Shown in pieces: positions 7,202 to 15,950 of a stretch of 46,643 bases of DNA. The stretch comes from Nostoc sp. KVJ20 (lineage in GTDB: Bacteria > Cyanobacteriota > Cyanobacteriia > Cyanobacteriales > Nostocaceae), in NCBI RefSeq assembly GCF_001712795.1, contig NZ_KV757598.1:1-46643 (forward strand). Reading direction: 5' to 3'. Position 1 is the stretch's first letter. Each line of letters starts with the position of its first letter. The position numbers were made by a program, and so were the translations under genes. The notes under the pieces are model-generated. The model did not search any database. It was not told where the DNA came from and saw nothing but the letters and a program-made list of their open reading frames with translations.

Positions 7202-10200
7202 TTACAGATAACGAAATTCGCGAACAAGGATACATCTACTTTCTGGCTGAAGCCCCGGAATTAGTCCAAATTATTGAACAAGAACTATTTAGCTTATCGG
7301 AAGGTTATAGCACTGCCAAAATTCACAACTTAATGCGGGCTACTCATACCCTTAAAGGTGGTGCTGCTAATGTTGGATTAGAAGTAATTAAGATGATAGC
7401 CCATTTTTTAGAAGATGTATTTAAGGCTCTCTATAACCCAAATGTGGTAGTTGATGCTGAATTACAAACACTTTTATTACAAGCTTATGAGTGTCTGAGT
7501 ATAGCATTAAATACTGAGCTAATCGGCAGTACTGTTAATGATGAAGAATTGCTTCATCGAGCAACTTCCGTCTTTGCACAGTTACAAGAAAAATTGGGTG
7601 ATGCTTTTGGTGCTGAGTCTCATATTCCCACCTCTGAAGAATTGGGATTTGATATTGTGCAGTCAGTTTTTGAAGTGGGAGTAGAACAACGTCTAAACAG
7701 TATTGCTGATGCTGTTAATAATCCACCAAATGATGCCGAATTAATTGAATTTTTAAAATCTCAATCTGAAGTGTTTTTCGGATTGGCAGAATCTCTAAAC
7801 TTACCTGGTTTAGGAGAAATTTCCCAAACTATTCTGTTGGCTTTGGAAACAAATCCCACCCAGGTGCAGAAAATTGCAGAAATTGCCCTTGCAGATTTAC
7901 AACAAGCACAAAAATTAGTATTAGATGGCGATCGCACATCTGGTGGAAAACCTTCTCCAGGTTTACTAAAACTCACAATTGTGGAAAATCATGAGTTATT
8001 TGAAGAATTGCAAAATAATTCATCTACTGGCAGTTTTTTCACCCATGAAGAACAATTTTACCAGTTTATCACTACATCTGATCACAATAAAAATGAATCG
8101 GTCAATCCAAAAACTGCCAAGTTTTATTTAAAGGTAATTCGCTATATTTTTGGCTGGTTCAATCACCAGATGCAAATACCAGAAGCAGAACTAAGTTTGA
8201 ATTTACTAGTTCCCACATTAGAAAGAAAAAGTCTACTTAAGTATATCGAAAACTGGCTGAAAAAGTTTCTTGATTTTGTTCAAGATGAAGAAGATAGTCC
8301 AAGTCTTTATATTTATAGACGTGGTATCATCTTAATCATTCTATTTGCAGTTGCAAAATTTCAATATTCTCTTAAATCATCTGATACGTATCTCTCAGTA
8401 ATTAAAATTCTACAAAACCAAATTTATAAATTAGCAAAAGAATATAAAAATTATCCTCCTGTTACTGGCGAAGAGAAAAATTGGCTTGATAGTCCCAGAT
8501 TACAAACACTCTTAGTTATTAAAGAGATATCTGTATCACCCCAAACAACTGATAACTTACTAGAAGCAATATGGGGAGAAGAAGCTAGCCAAAATATTGC
8601 TGCTGAAATCGTGACTTTCCAGACTGATGATGATTTTTCAGAAAAGCTTGATTCATTAACTGTCAGTGAACAGGTAGTTATCAATGTTTCTGAAACAGCT
8701 ATTGAAGTCATGCCTGATTTAGCTACACAAATCAACAAAGAAATAGAAGATAAATCACAGTATGTTCAAACTAAAAACTTTCGCCAACCTTCATTTATTC
8801 GAGTAGATACAGAGAGACTGCAACACCTTAATTATCTAGCAGGAGAATTGCTGATTTACCAAAAACGGCGTGGATTGCAAGATGAACAAGTCAAAGAAAT
8901 AATTGAGCAATTAATACAGCAACTCACTAGACACCAAACAACTTTAAATGAATTACGCGATTTACCATTACAAATACAAAATATAAGCTCACAACAAACG
9001 CAAAGTTTTGCAGTGGATTTTGACTCTCTAGAAATGGATGTATATACAGAATTTCAGATGACATTGCATGAAGCAATAGAAGAGACATTGCAACTACAAG
9101 AAACCACAGAGTCTCTTGACTTGCTGCTGACCCAAGCTGCTCAAATTAGTGACAAACAAGAGAATTTAACTCTTAATATTATAGATAGCTTAGTAGAAGC
9201 ACGAATGTCGCCTTTGGGCAATATCCTGAATCGCTTCCCCCACATGGTAGATAAGTTGGGGAATGTTCATGCCAAACTTGTAGAATTGAAACTTATTGGT
9301 AGTGAAGTACTAGTAGATAAAGCGATCGCAGAAAAGCTGTACGATCCCTTGTTACACTTAGTGCGTAATGCTTTTGACCACGGTATTGAAGCTCCGCAAC
9401 TTCGTCGAGAGCTTGGTAAACCAGAACAAGGTTTAATCGAAATCTGCGCCTATCATCAGGGTAGCCAAACTGTTATTGAGGTTCGGGATGATGGTCAGGG
9501 ATTAAATTTAGACAGAATTCGGAGAAAAGCTGCTGAACTTTATCCCATACAAACTCAAGAAAAAACTAGAGCTTATGCTTCTAATCTGCCTGAATCTGAA
9601 CTTTTAGATTTGATATTTGCGCCTGGGTTTTCTACTGCTAATAAAGTGAGTGATATTTCTGGGCGCGGTATGGGTTTAGATATTGTGCGTACTCAGATGC
9701 ACGCACTCAACGGCTCAATTTCAGTTCAATCCTTACCCAATCAAGGAACAATATTCATACTCAAAATTCCTTTTTCTATGACTACAGAAAAATTAATGCT
9801 AGTTCAAGCCAAAGGTGTTGTTTATGCTCTCCTTTTGGACAGTGTAGAAAAAATATTGATTCCCTCCGATCAACAGATTAAAGAAATTGAAGGGAATAAA
9901 GTCTTGCATTTGCACACAGACAATGATGAGACTATGGTCAGCCTTCGTCAGCTTTCAAAGTTGATTGATTATAATGGTTCATTCTTTAATAGTGCTACTT
10001 CATACAACACATCAAATACTCAAGATCCAAGTTTAACGAAGAATCCGGTGCTTTTACTACGACGAAATCAGGGAAAAATTGCTTTAGAAGTTGACCAAAT
10101 AATTGGTGAACAAGAACTGGTAATTAGACCTTTAGGAAATGCGATCGCACCGCCAAAATATATTTATGGTTGTAGTAGTTTAGCCAATGGTAATCTCATC

Positions 10201-10827
10201 TTAGTGATTGATGCTTCACTGCTGGTAAAGTCTAGCGAGATCCAACAGACAACACTTGATATCAGAGCGCTACCAGTAGCTTCAGCTTCTTCCTCAAATA
10301 AAAAAGCCTTGCCGATATCGGGGCAGACTTTTTCATCTACACCATTACTTGCTGCATCTACTTCCACAACAATTATAGAAAGCCAACCCAGTTATTCTCA
10401 AGAGCCAAATAAATCACCAAAAGTTATTTTAGTAGTAGATGACGCAATTAGTCTCCGCCAAACTCTTTCTCTCACTCTGCAAAAATCTGGCTATCAAGTA
10501 ATACAAGCTCAAAATGGTGTAGAAGCTCTAGAGAAGTTGCACTTACATCCAGAAATTCAAGTTGTTGTCTCCGATTTAGAGATGCCACGAATGAATGGTT
10601 TCGAGTTGTTGAGTAATTTCCGTCAATACCCCAATTTAAGCAAAATACCTGTAGTGATTCTCACTTCTCGTAGCGCTGAAAAACACCGCCAGCTTGCCCA
10701 AGAATTGGGTGCAAAAGCTTACTTAACTAAGCCTTATTTAGAGCATGAATTTTTGTCTACAATTAAAAGTTTAATTAATAGCAATACAGATGATTTAAAT
10801 CATTTGCTCATGGTGACAAATCATTAA
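7198..10827 (+). CDS. pixL: CheA-type hybrid histidine kinase
   Basis: 1209 aa. Residues 1-110 form an HPt domain with the phospho-accepting His50 in ATHTLKGGAANVG. A long middle part (about 130-500) shows no motif I recognise. A CheA-like dimerisation region near 530-600 is followed by the ATPase domain: N-box HLVRNAFDHGIE near 720, G1 VRDDGQGL, F-box FAPGFSTA and G2 GRGMGLDIV near 825. A CheW-like regulatory domain (about 860-1010) and a C-terminal receiver with Asp1126 in VSDLEMPRMNG complete it. All catalytic motifs are present. It is the kinase of the PixJ/PixI complex; its phosphate should pass to PixH, PixG or its own receiver. The ATG overlaps the stop of the preceding small ORF (ATGA), and no ribosome site is visible, which suggests translational coupling. 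Confidence 0.93.
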   Translation: MITDNEIREQGYIYFLAEAPELVQIIEQELFSLSEGYSTAKIHNLMRATHTLKGGAANVGLEVIKMIAHFLEDVFKALYNPNVVVDAELQTLLLQAYECLSIALNTELIGSTVNDEELLHRATSVFAQLQEKLGDAFGAESHIPTSEELGFDIVQSVFEVGVEQRLNSIADAVNNPPNDAELIEFLKSQSEVFFGLAESLNLPGLGEISQTILLALETNPTQVQKIAEIALADLQQAQKLVLDGDRTSGGKPSPGLLKLTIVENHELFEELQNNSSTGSFFTHEEQFYQFITTSDHNKNESVNPKTAKFYLKVIRYIFGWFNHQMQIPEAELSLNLLVPTLERKSLLKYIENWLKKFLDFVQDEEDSPSLYIYRRGIILIILFAVAKFQYSLKSSDTYLSVIKILQNQIYKLAKEYKNYPPVTGEEKNWLDSPRLQTLLVIKEISVSPQTTDNLLEAIWGEEASQNIAAEIVTFQTDDDFSEKLDSLTVSEQVVINVSETAIEVMPDLATQINKEIEDKSQYVQTKNFRQPSFIRVDTERLQHLNYLAGELLIYQKRRGLQDEQVKEIIEQLIQQLTRHQTTLNELRDLPLQIQNISSQQTQSFAVDFDSLEMDVYTEFQMTLHEAIEETLQLQETTESLDLLLTQAAQISDKQENLTLNIIDSLVEARMSPLGNILNRFPHMVDKLGNVHAKLVELKLIGSEVLVDKAIAEKLYDPLLHLVRNAFDHGIEAPQLRRELGKPEQGLIEICAYHQGSQTVIEVRDDGQGLNLDRIRRKAAELYPIQTQEKTRAYASNLPESELLDLIFAPGFSTANKVSDISGRGMGLDIVRTQMHALNGSISVQSLPNQGTIFILKIPFSMTTEKLMLVQAKGVVYALLLDSVEKILIPSDQQIKEIEGNKVLHLHTDNDETMVSLRQLSKLIDYNGSFFNSATSYNTSNTQDPSLTKNPVLLLRRNQGKIALEVDQIIGEQELVIRPLGNAIAPPKYIYGCSSLANGNLILVIDASLLVKSSEIQQTTLDIRALPVASASSSNKKALPISGQTFSSTPLLAASTSTTIIESQPSYSQEPNKSPKVILVVDDAISLRQTLSLTLQKSGYQVIQAQNGVEALEKLHLHPEIQVVVSDLEMPRMNGFELLSNFRQYPNLSKIPVVILTSRSAEKHRQLAQELGAKAYLTKPYLEHEFLSTIKSLINSNTDDLNHLLMVTNH

Positions 10828-10955
10828 AATTAATCTGAATTTTAGTTGAGTGCTATCGGTAAGTTATCTGTGAGAGTTTAAGTTCAGTGATACCACACTG
10901 GTGAAAGAAGCATGGTGTAGTTATGTGGTGTCTCAATCCTTGGGACGCGATCGCC

Positions 10956-11660
10956 TTAATTACCAGGTAGATTATTTGGATCTACACCTAGAGAACGTAA
11001 ATACTGCGCTAACTGTTCAGTCTTTTGCCGCTCCTGTTCTACCTGTTCTGCATCTGTCAAATAGCGATTTCCTTGCTCGTCATACCAACATAAAAACTCC
11101 TGTTGTATCCCAGCAATTACAGCTTGGTGTCGTCCTATACCTAAACCCACCTCTGGCATCAAATAAGGTTCACCTATTTGTAGTTGGTAGTTTCCATCTA
11201 TCAACTTATACACTTCAAAGGGTTGATGTTGGTCGCGTCGCCAAAATTCAGGGTTATAAATTACGTAGTACAATACACCGAGTTTTCTGTAGATATCTAG
11301 CTTCTCGTCATATTCACCGCCTGGGGTATGAGATACCATTTCTAATGTGAATATTGGAACTATCCCATTTTCTTCCCAAACCGCGTAACTTTTGCGTGAT
11401 TTACCACCCTTTTTCCGTTCTACTCCCAGACTTAAAAAAGCATCTGGGACTACAGGTACTCTAGGATTTACTCCTGTGGTGTGATACAGTCCCATATCTA
11501 CTCCGAAGTACCAATCCATGCGATTTGCCCAAATGGAGTTAAGTAAAAAGAGTAAAATATTGGGCAAAAAGTTTTGATCTTCGTTATCCACTGGTGTATC
11601 GTCTGAACAGGGAAGTTCATCAGTAGTTGGTAACGCATTTTTGAGATCAGGTGAGAGCAT
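10956..11660 (-). CDS. Uma2-family protein (DUF820, PD-(D/E)XK nuclease fold)
   Basis: 234 aa. The block VPDAFLSLG, then FTLEMVSHTPGGEYDEKLDIYRKLGVLYYVIYNPE, is the signature of the Uma2/DUF820 family, which is very abundant in cyanobacteria and has a restriction-endonuclease fold. The candidate metal-binding residues are the Asp of PDAF, the Glu of LEMVS and the Lys of EKLDIY. A Glu/Gln-rich tail (about residues 200-225) may form a helix. No methyltransferase or other partner lies nearby, so calling it a restriction enzyme would go too far; the biological role of this family is not settled. It is convergent with pixL and follows potB on the same strand, 54 bases downstream. Confidence 0.85.
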   Translation of the reverse strand: MLSPDLKNALPTTDELPCSDDTPVDNEDQNFLPNILLFLLNSIWANRMDWYFGVDMGLYHTTGVNPRVPVVPDAFLSLGVERKKGGKSRKSYAVWEENGIVPIFTLEMVSHTPGGEYDEKLDIYRKLGVLYYVIYNPEFWRRDQHQPFEVYKLIDGNYQLQIGEPYLMPEVGLGIGRHQAVIAGIQQEFLCWYDEQGNRYLTDAEQVEQERQKTEQLAQYLRSLGVDPNNLPGN

Positions 11661-11714
11661 AACCGTTGTCTCGCTGGCGTTTAATGCCTTTATTATAAAT
11701 GAGCGAACAAAAGT

Positions 11715-12611
11715 TTAACGTTTGGGTGTAGCTTCACCAAACTTAATTAAAAATGCGATCGCAATACTAACAAGCAAAATTAACGTCATACTTAAGGCTG
11801 AACCAAATCCCCAATTTTGCGTTGCTCCAAGAAACTGGTTATAAACTAACCGCGCCGCCGTCATACTAGAAGCACCACCGAGTAATTCTGGATCGACAAA
11901 ATCCCCCAAGCCTGTGATGAATACAAGCATGGAAGCAGCTGCAATTCCCGGCAAAATTTGCGGTACGGTTACTTGGAAAAAAGTTTCTACAGGATTTGCA
12001 CCTAAATCAGCTGCGGCTTCTAGCAACTGCTTGTCTAACTTTTCGAGAGAAGCATATAAAATCAAAACCATGTAGGGTAACAAGCTGTAACTCATCCCAA
12101 TCAATACAGCTTGACTCTGATTAAGTAATTGCAAAGTAGGCAAGCCTAAATTGCTGAGTAAACTATTTAATAAACCAGTAGGACGAAGAATTGTAATCCA
12201 AGCATAGGAGCGAAGTAAAGAGGAAGTCCACAAAGGCAAGACAAAGCTTAATAACAGTAAATTTCGCCAACGCTGCGGTGCTATCTGAGCAATCCAATAA
12301 GCGACTGGGAAGCCCAAAATTAAGCAAATTATTGTGGTACCAAAGGCAAAAAATAGCGATCGCCCAATTACTTGCACATAAAGAGAGTCAAATATTCGGA
12401 TGTAGTTTTTGAATCCGTTGGGATTGACCAAATCTCCCGGTCGGATGTCTGCAACTAAACTTAACTCGAAAATTATCAAAGTTGGCAACACCAACAAAAG
12501 CAATAACCAAATGCCAGATGGTGCAAGCAATACCAAGGGTTGGAGCCAATTTCTGACGGGGCGATGCAATTCTTCTATTTTAGAAATCTCATTTTTTTCC
12601 AAATTAATCAC
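11715..12611 (-). CDS. potB: Polyamine-type ABC transporter permease (PotB-like)
   Basis: 298 aa with about six hydrophobic segments, the first near residues 28-55. The cytoplasmic EAA loop LLEAAADLGANPVETFFQVTVPQILPG is canonical for binding-protein-dependent permeases and contacts the ATPase. Similarity of pattern is to PotB/PotH of spermidine/putrescine importers. It lies 25 bases after potD on the same strand. The start is GTG at 12611; three tandem TTAGGAG heptamers fill the gap, and the middle one provides AGGAG 6 bases before the GTG. PotB normally pairs with PotC, but no potC follows; the next gene is a Uma2-type gene. The substrate (polyamine or another small molecule) is inferred from family membership. 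Confidence 0.88.
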   Translation of the reverse strand: MINLEKNEISKIEELHRPVRNWLQPLVLLAPSGIWLLLLLVLPTLIIFELSLVADIRPGDLVNPNGFKNYIRIFDSLYVQVIGRSLFFAFGTTIICLILGFPVAYWIAQIAPQRWRNLLLLSFVLPLWTSSLLRSYAWITILRPTGLLNSLLSNLGLPTLQLLNQSQAVLIGMSYSLLPYMVLILYASLEKLDKQLLEAAADLGANPVETFFQVTVPQILPGIAAASMLVFITGLGDFVDPELLGGASSMTAARLVYNQFLGATQNWGFGSALSMTLILLVSIAIAFLIKFGEATPKR

Positions 12612-12633
12612 TCCTAACTCCTAACTCCTAACT
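12611..12633 (-). repeat. Heptameric STRR (TTAGGAG x3) that doubles as the potB ribosome-binding site
   Basis: Three exact TTAGGAG units on the minus strand fill most of the 25 bases between potD and potB. Each contains AGGAG, and the third runs into the GTG start codon. The second unit sits at a normal Shine-Dalgarno distance. Confidence 0.75.
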
Positions 12634-12636
12634 GTT

Positions 12637-13722
12637 TTAACTGCTGGTCAATTGAGTCCAATAACGATCATAAACCTCTTCAAATTCTCCTACAGGAGTA
12701 ATACGTTCACAATTTTGTAAAAGTGACTCTGGCGGAAACAAATTAAAATTGTTTTGGATTATTTTTGGCAATTGTTCAAATCCAGCGCTATTAGGTGTAG
12801 AAATATTCAGACGTTGAGTGATTTGGGCTGCTATTTCTGGTTGCAAAATCATGTTAATCCAAGCATAGGCTCCAGCTTGATTGGGGGCTGTTTTGGGAAT
12901 CACAATAGTGTCTGTCCATAATGAAGAACCACTGCGAGGAATCACATATTTGAGTTTAGGGTTTTCTTGAGAGATTTTCACTGCATCTGCTGAATAACAC
13001 ATTGCCAAGAGTAAATCTCCTGCCAGAATTTGATTTTGCCAAGCGTCGGTGTCGAAACGTGCGATCGCAGGTTTTAGTTCCTTCAACTTTTCATAAGCTT
13101 GTTTGATTTCTTGTTCATTTTTTGAGTTGTAAGAATAACCTAGCATTCGTAACGTCGCACCCATCACCTCTCGAACATCATTGAGCAAAGTCATTCGCTG
13201 ATTAAGTTGCTCTTGGTTTTGCCAAAGGTAATCCCAGTCTTGTGGTGGATTTTTGATTTTTTCGGAATTGTAAAGTAAACCTGTTGTTCCCCAGTTAAAA
13301 GGGATACTGTAGCGGTTATTGGGGTCATAGCTAGGATTCTGGAACCGGGGAAATAAATTCTCTAGACCGATTAAGCGATCGTGATTTATTTCTGTTAGCA
13401 AACCTTTGTCTACCATCTTCTGCACCATGTAATCAGATGGGTTGATGATGCTATAAGTGCCACCGCCTCCAGCTTGCAACTTAGCTAGCATGACATCATT
13501 GGAATCATACACATCCGCTAGCACTTTTATGCCAGTTTGGGTGGTAAAATTTTTCAGTAATTGATTGTCAGTATATTGCGTCCAGGTAAAGATATAAAGT
13601 TGGTCACGCTGACCATTAGTATTAGAATTAGCACGTACTTCAGCCAGCCTCCAGCCACAACCAGCTAAAGATAAGCTAGAAAGCGCTGCCACCCCTTTTA
13701 AAAATTGGCGTCTGTTAGTCAT
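12637..13722 (-). CDS. potD: Polyamine-type ABC transporter substrate-binding lipoprotein (PotD-like)
   Basis: 361 aa. The N-terminus MTNRRQFLKG carries a twin-arginine motif (Arg4, Arg5) and the lipobox SLAGC ends at Cys22, so it is probably exported folded by Tat and lipid-anchored. The mature part starts with QLYIFTWTQYTDNQLLKNF and contains INPSDYMVQKM and AYAWINMILQPEIAAQI, patterns typical of PotD/PotF proteins. It should deliver a cationic substrate to PotB and the ATPase PotA. PotA is encoded on the same strand but about 29.6 kb away (43301-44428). A MITE-like repeat begins 48 bases upstream of the ATG, so the original upstream connection appears to have been lost. No clear ribosome site precedes the ATG. 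Confidence 0.88.
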   Translation of the reverse strand: MTNRRQFLKGVAALSSLSLAGCGWRLAEVRANSNTNGQRDQLYIFTWTQYTDNQLLKNFTTQTGIKVLADVYDSNDVMLAKLQAGGGGTYSIINPSDYMVQKMVDKGLLTEINHDRLIGLENLFPRFQNPSYDPNNRYSIPFNWGTTGLLYNSEKIKNPPQDWDYLWQNQEQLNQRMTLLNDVREVMGATLRMLGYSYNSKNEQEIKQAYEKLKELKPAIARFDTDAWQNQILAGDLLLAMCYSADAVKISQENPKLKYVIPRSGSSLWTDTIVIPKTAPNQAGAYAWINMILQPEIAAQITQRLNISTPNSAGFEQLPKIIQNNFNLFPPESLLQNCERITPVGEFEEVYDRYWTQLTSS

Positions 13723-14202
13723 TAAGTTAATAGTTAATCATCTTCTGTGTTGTTGTCGATTGATTTTAGATATAGGACTCATATTTGATTTCTGAAAAAA
13801 CTCAGTACAACTAAGAAGCCTTCTTTCCTGTTGCCTGTTGCCTATTGCCTGTTGCCTATTGCCTGTCTACGCAAATTCGTTCAGAAATCAAAGCGGATTC
13901 CTATATGCCTTTAATTAGAGTGCTCATAGCCAGTTTAAACATTAACTTAAGTGTATCTACCTGTGCAACTGTTAATAAGTTACGGCTATCAGCTAGTTTG
14001 AGTAAAGATTTTTAATCTATTTAAACAAGCTTGAGCTATAAGAATTAACAAGGTGAGCGATCGTCAAACTATCAGGGGAACCCAGGGTTGTCAGCTGAAC
14101 TGCACTTCTGTAGTAGCAAAAAGAACAGGGTTTGTCATTACCTTACCAGTTAAAACTGTGACAGGAGTTTTGGATTCATAACTGTAAGGAGGACTCATAC
14201 AA
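13723..14202. other. Divergent intergenic region between potD and the orphan binding-protein gene
   Basis: 480 bases. The potD-proximal part holds a MITE-like element (13771-13905). The rest (13906-14202) has no ORF and must contain the promoter of the 14203 gene; GGAGG at 14190-14194 is that gene's ribosome site. I saw no convincing riboswitch or operator. Confidence 0.55.
13771..13905 (+). mobile_element. MITE-like element, copy A (135 bp)
   Basis: It begins TATAGGACTC and ends GGATTCCTATA; the terminal inverted repeats agree at about 22 of 26 positions and share the core TTTGATTTCTGAA. TA at the outer ends fits TA-target insertion as in IS630/mariner-type elements (inference). The interior holds TTGCCTG/TTGCCTA heptamers. 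An inverted, shorter copy is at 40894-41014. Confidence 0.8.
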
Positions 14203-15762
14203 ATGTCTAATTGGCAAAACTTTCGCTTGCAGTTTCAGGGAATTCGATATTATCTGATTTTCCTGGCTGCCCTCTGGTTGACTTTAGGGGTTCCAGGTTG
14301 CAGTTTCTCCCCATCCAATTCTCAAACAACTTCATCTCTTAGTCCCACCCAGATCAAGCCAACAGTAGAACGCTTTGACGGTGTGACGGTTAATGTCATT
14401 ACCCATGATGAAGCAATTTATACGGGAACTAAGCGACATATTGCTGAGTTTGAATCGCTAACTGGAGCGAAGATCAATTTAACGGGTATTCCCTTTAAAA
14501 ATCTCTACACCACATTACAAAAGAACTGGTCTGGTAACAATTCAAAGTACGATATGGCAGTGATCTTGCCTCAATGGCTGATTGACTTTATCAATGCTGG
14601 CTATTTGGAAGATTTAACTGCACGAGTCAATACTGATAATGCTTTGCAGTGGTCAGATATTGCTCCGATCTTTCGGAATGTGAGTGCGACTTATAAAGGG
14701 CGGATTTATAGCATTCCCTTGGATGGCGATTTTCACATGGTTTATTACCGTACCGATCTGTTAAAGGAAGCTGGTTTAACGCCTCCAGCAACATGGGATG
14801 AGTATTTGGCGATCGCTAAACGGTTTCATGGCAAAGACCTAAATGGCGACGGTAAACCAGACTATGGCTCTTGTATTTCAAAGCGTGCTAATGAAAATAG
14901 CACAAGTATGTTGATTTCCATTGCCACTCCTTTTTTGCAATCTCAGGGAACAGCACAAGGAGCATTTTTTGACCCAGATACGATGAAACCTTTGGTCAAC
15001 AATCCAGCTTTTGCCAAAGCACTGGATATTTACAAACAAACTATGGACTATGGAATTCCCCAAGATCAAAATCTGGGTGGTTCTAAAGCTAGAGAATTAT
15101 TTATCACTGGCAGGTGTGCTATGACCATTGATTGGGGCGATGTCGGGCCTCTAGCTATAGATTTGTCTGTGTCTAAAGTGATGGATAAAGTCGGTGCTGT
15201 CATCACTCCAGGTACTACTCAAGTCCTCGATCGCAAGACCAACAAATTGGTCGCCTGCAATAAATTTACCTGTCCATACTCCATTGGTGGCGTCAATCAC
15301 ACGCCTTATGCAGCTAATGTTGGTTGGACTGGTGTAATTCATACTAAGGCAGCATCAAGGGTACAGGATGCCGCATACTCGTTTCTCTCATATATCAGTC
15401 AACCTGCTCAGTCCAGTATAGATGTGACTATCGGCACAACGGGCTTCAATCCCTATCGAATTTCTCAATTTCAAAACTCAGATCCCTGGATAAAAGCAGG
15501 GCTGTCGTCTAAAGCTGCTAACAACTATCTGGCAGCGATTGGGGTCAGCTTGAACAGCCCCAACATCGTTTTGAATTTGAGCATTCCCCATAATCAGCAA
15601 TATCAATTTGAAGTCCTCGATGCCGCTGTATCTAATTTTTTAGCAAACAAACTCACCACAGAGACAACCATGCAGCAGATTGAACAGGGATGGGAGCAGA
15701 TTACTAACACAGTCGGGCGTGATTCTCAACGCGCCGCTTACCGCGCCAGCATCGGGCTATGA
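14203..15762 (+). CDS. ABC-type extracellular substrate-binding lipoprotein (family 1-like), orphan
   Basis: 519 aa. A hydrophobic signal (about residues 15-32) ends in a lipobox-like GVPGC with Cys33. The mature part has the layout of sugar-type (family 1) binding proteins: VTVNVITHDEAIYTGTKRHI, a two-lobe fold, WDEYLAIAKRF, and an acidic turn DLNGDGKPDYG that may bind calcium. Strong ribosome site GGAGG 8 bases before the ATG. No permease or ATPase lies beside it; instead the next gene, 188 bases downstream on the same strand, is a membrane His kinase with an extracytoplasmic sensor. That arrangement suggests that the protein presents its ligand to the kinase rather than, or as well as, a transporter. 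The ligand is unknown. Confidence 0.8.
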   Translation: MSNWQNFRLQFQGIRYYLIFLAALWLTLGVPGCSFSPSNSQTTSSLSPTQIKPTVERFDGVTVNVITHDEAIYTGTKRHIAEFESLTGAKINLTGIPFKNLYTTLQKNWSGNNSKYDMAVILPQWLIDFINAGYLEDLTARVNTDNALQWSDIAPIFRNVSATYKGRIYSIPLDGDFHMVYYRTDLLKEAGLTPPATWDEYLAIAKRFHGKDLNGDGKPDYGSCISKRANENSTSMLISIATPFLQSQGTAQGAFFDPDTMKPLVNNPAFAKALDIYKQTMDYGIPQDQNLGGSKARELFITGRCAMTIDWGDVGPLAIDLSVSKVMDKVGAVITPGTTQVLDRKTNKLVACNKFTCPYSIGGVNHTPYAANVGWTGVIHTKAASRVQDAAYSFLSYISQPAQSSIDVTIGTTGFNPYRISQFQNSDPWIKAGLSSKAANNYLAAIGVSLNSPNIVLNLSIPHNQQYQFEVLDAAVSNFLANKLTTETTMQQIEQGWEQITNTVGRDSQRAAYRASIGL

Positions 15763-15950
15763 CAGAATGAAAAACTCTACGCCACTTGCGGGATGGAGTT
15801 TCCCGTCGCTTTCAATAAAAGGGGGCAATAAGGCAATACAGTTCAAAATGAGCAACAAAACTCTCATAATGATAATGATATCGAAATCATTTATGACTTG
15901 TAATACACAGGCAATATCAGTAGCTTGAGACTGTAACAGGAGGCACGCAA

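Noticed and set aside
10828..10955. Possible terminator or operator between pixL and the Uma2-type gene
   Set aside because: The GATACCACAC / GTGGTGTC similarity does not form a continuous stem and has no T-run.
10901..11350. 149-codon plus-strand ORF opposite the Uma2-type gene
   Set aside because: It lies antisense to a well-supported family member, has a weak start and no recognisable motif, and is rich in the residues expected from the opposite frame.
13829..13866. TTGCCTG/TTGCCTA repeats as a CRISPR array
   Set aside because: Units are 7 bases with no spacers; they are STRRs inside a MITE-like element. The other heptamer arrays in the window were rejected as CRISPR for the same reason, and no cas genes are present.
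15680..15928. 82-codon ORF overlapping the end of the binding-protein gene
   Set aside because: Most of it is an alternative frame of the 14203 gene; no motif, no ribosome site.
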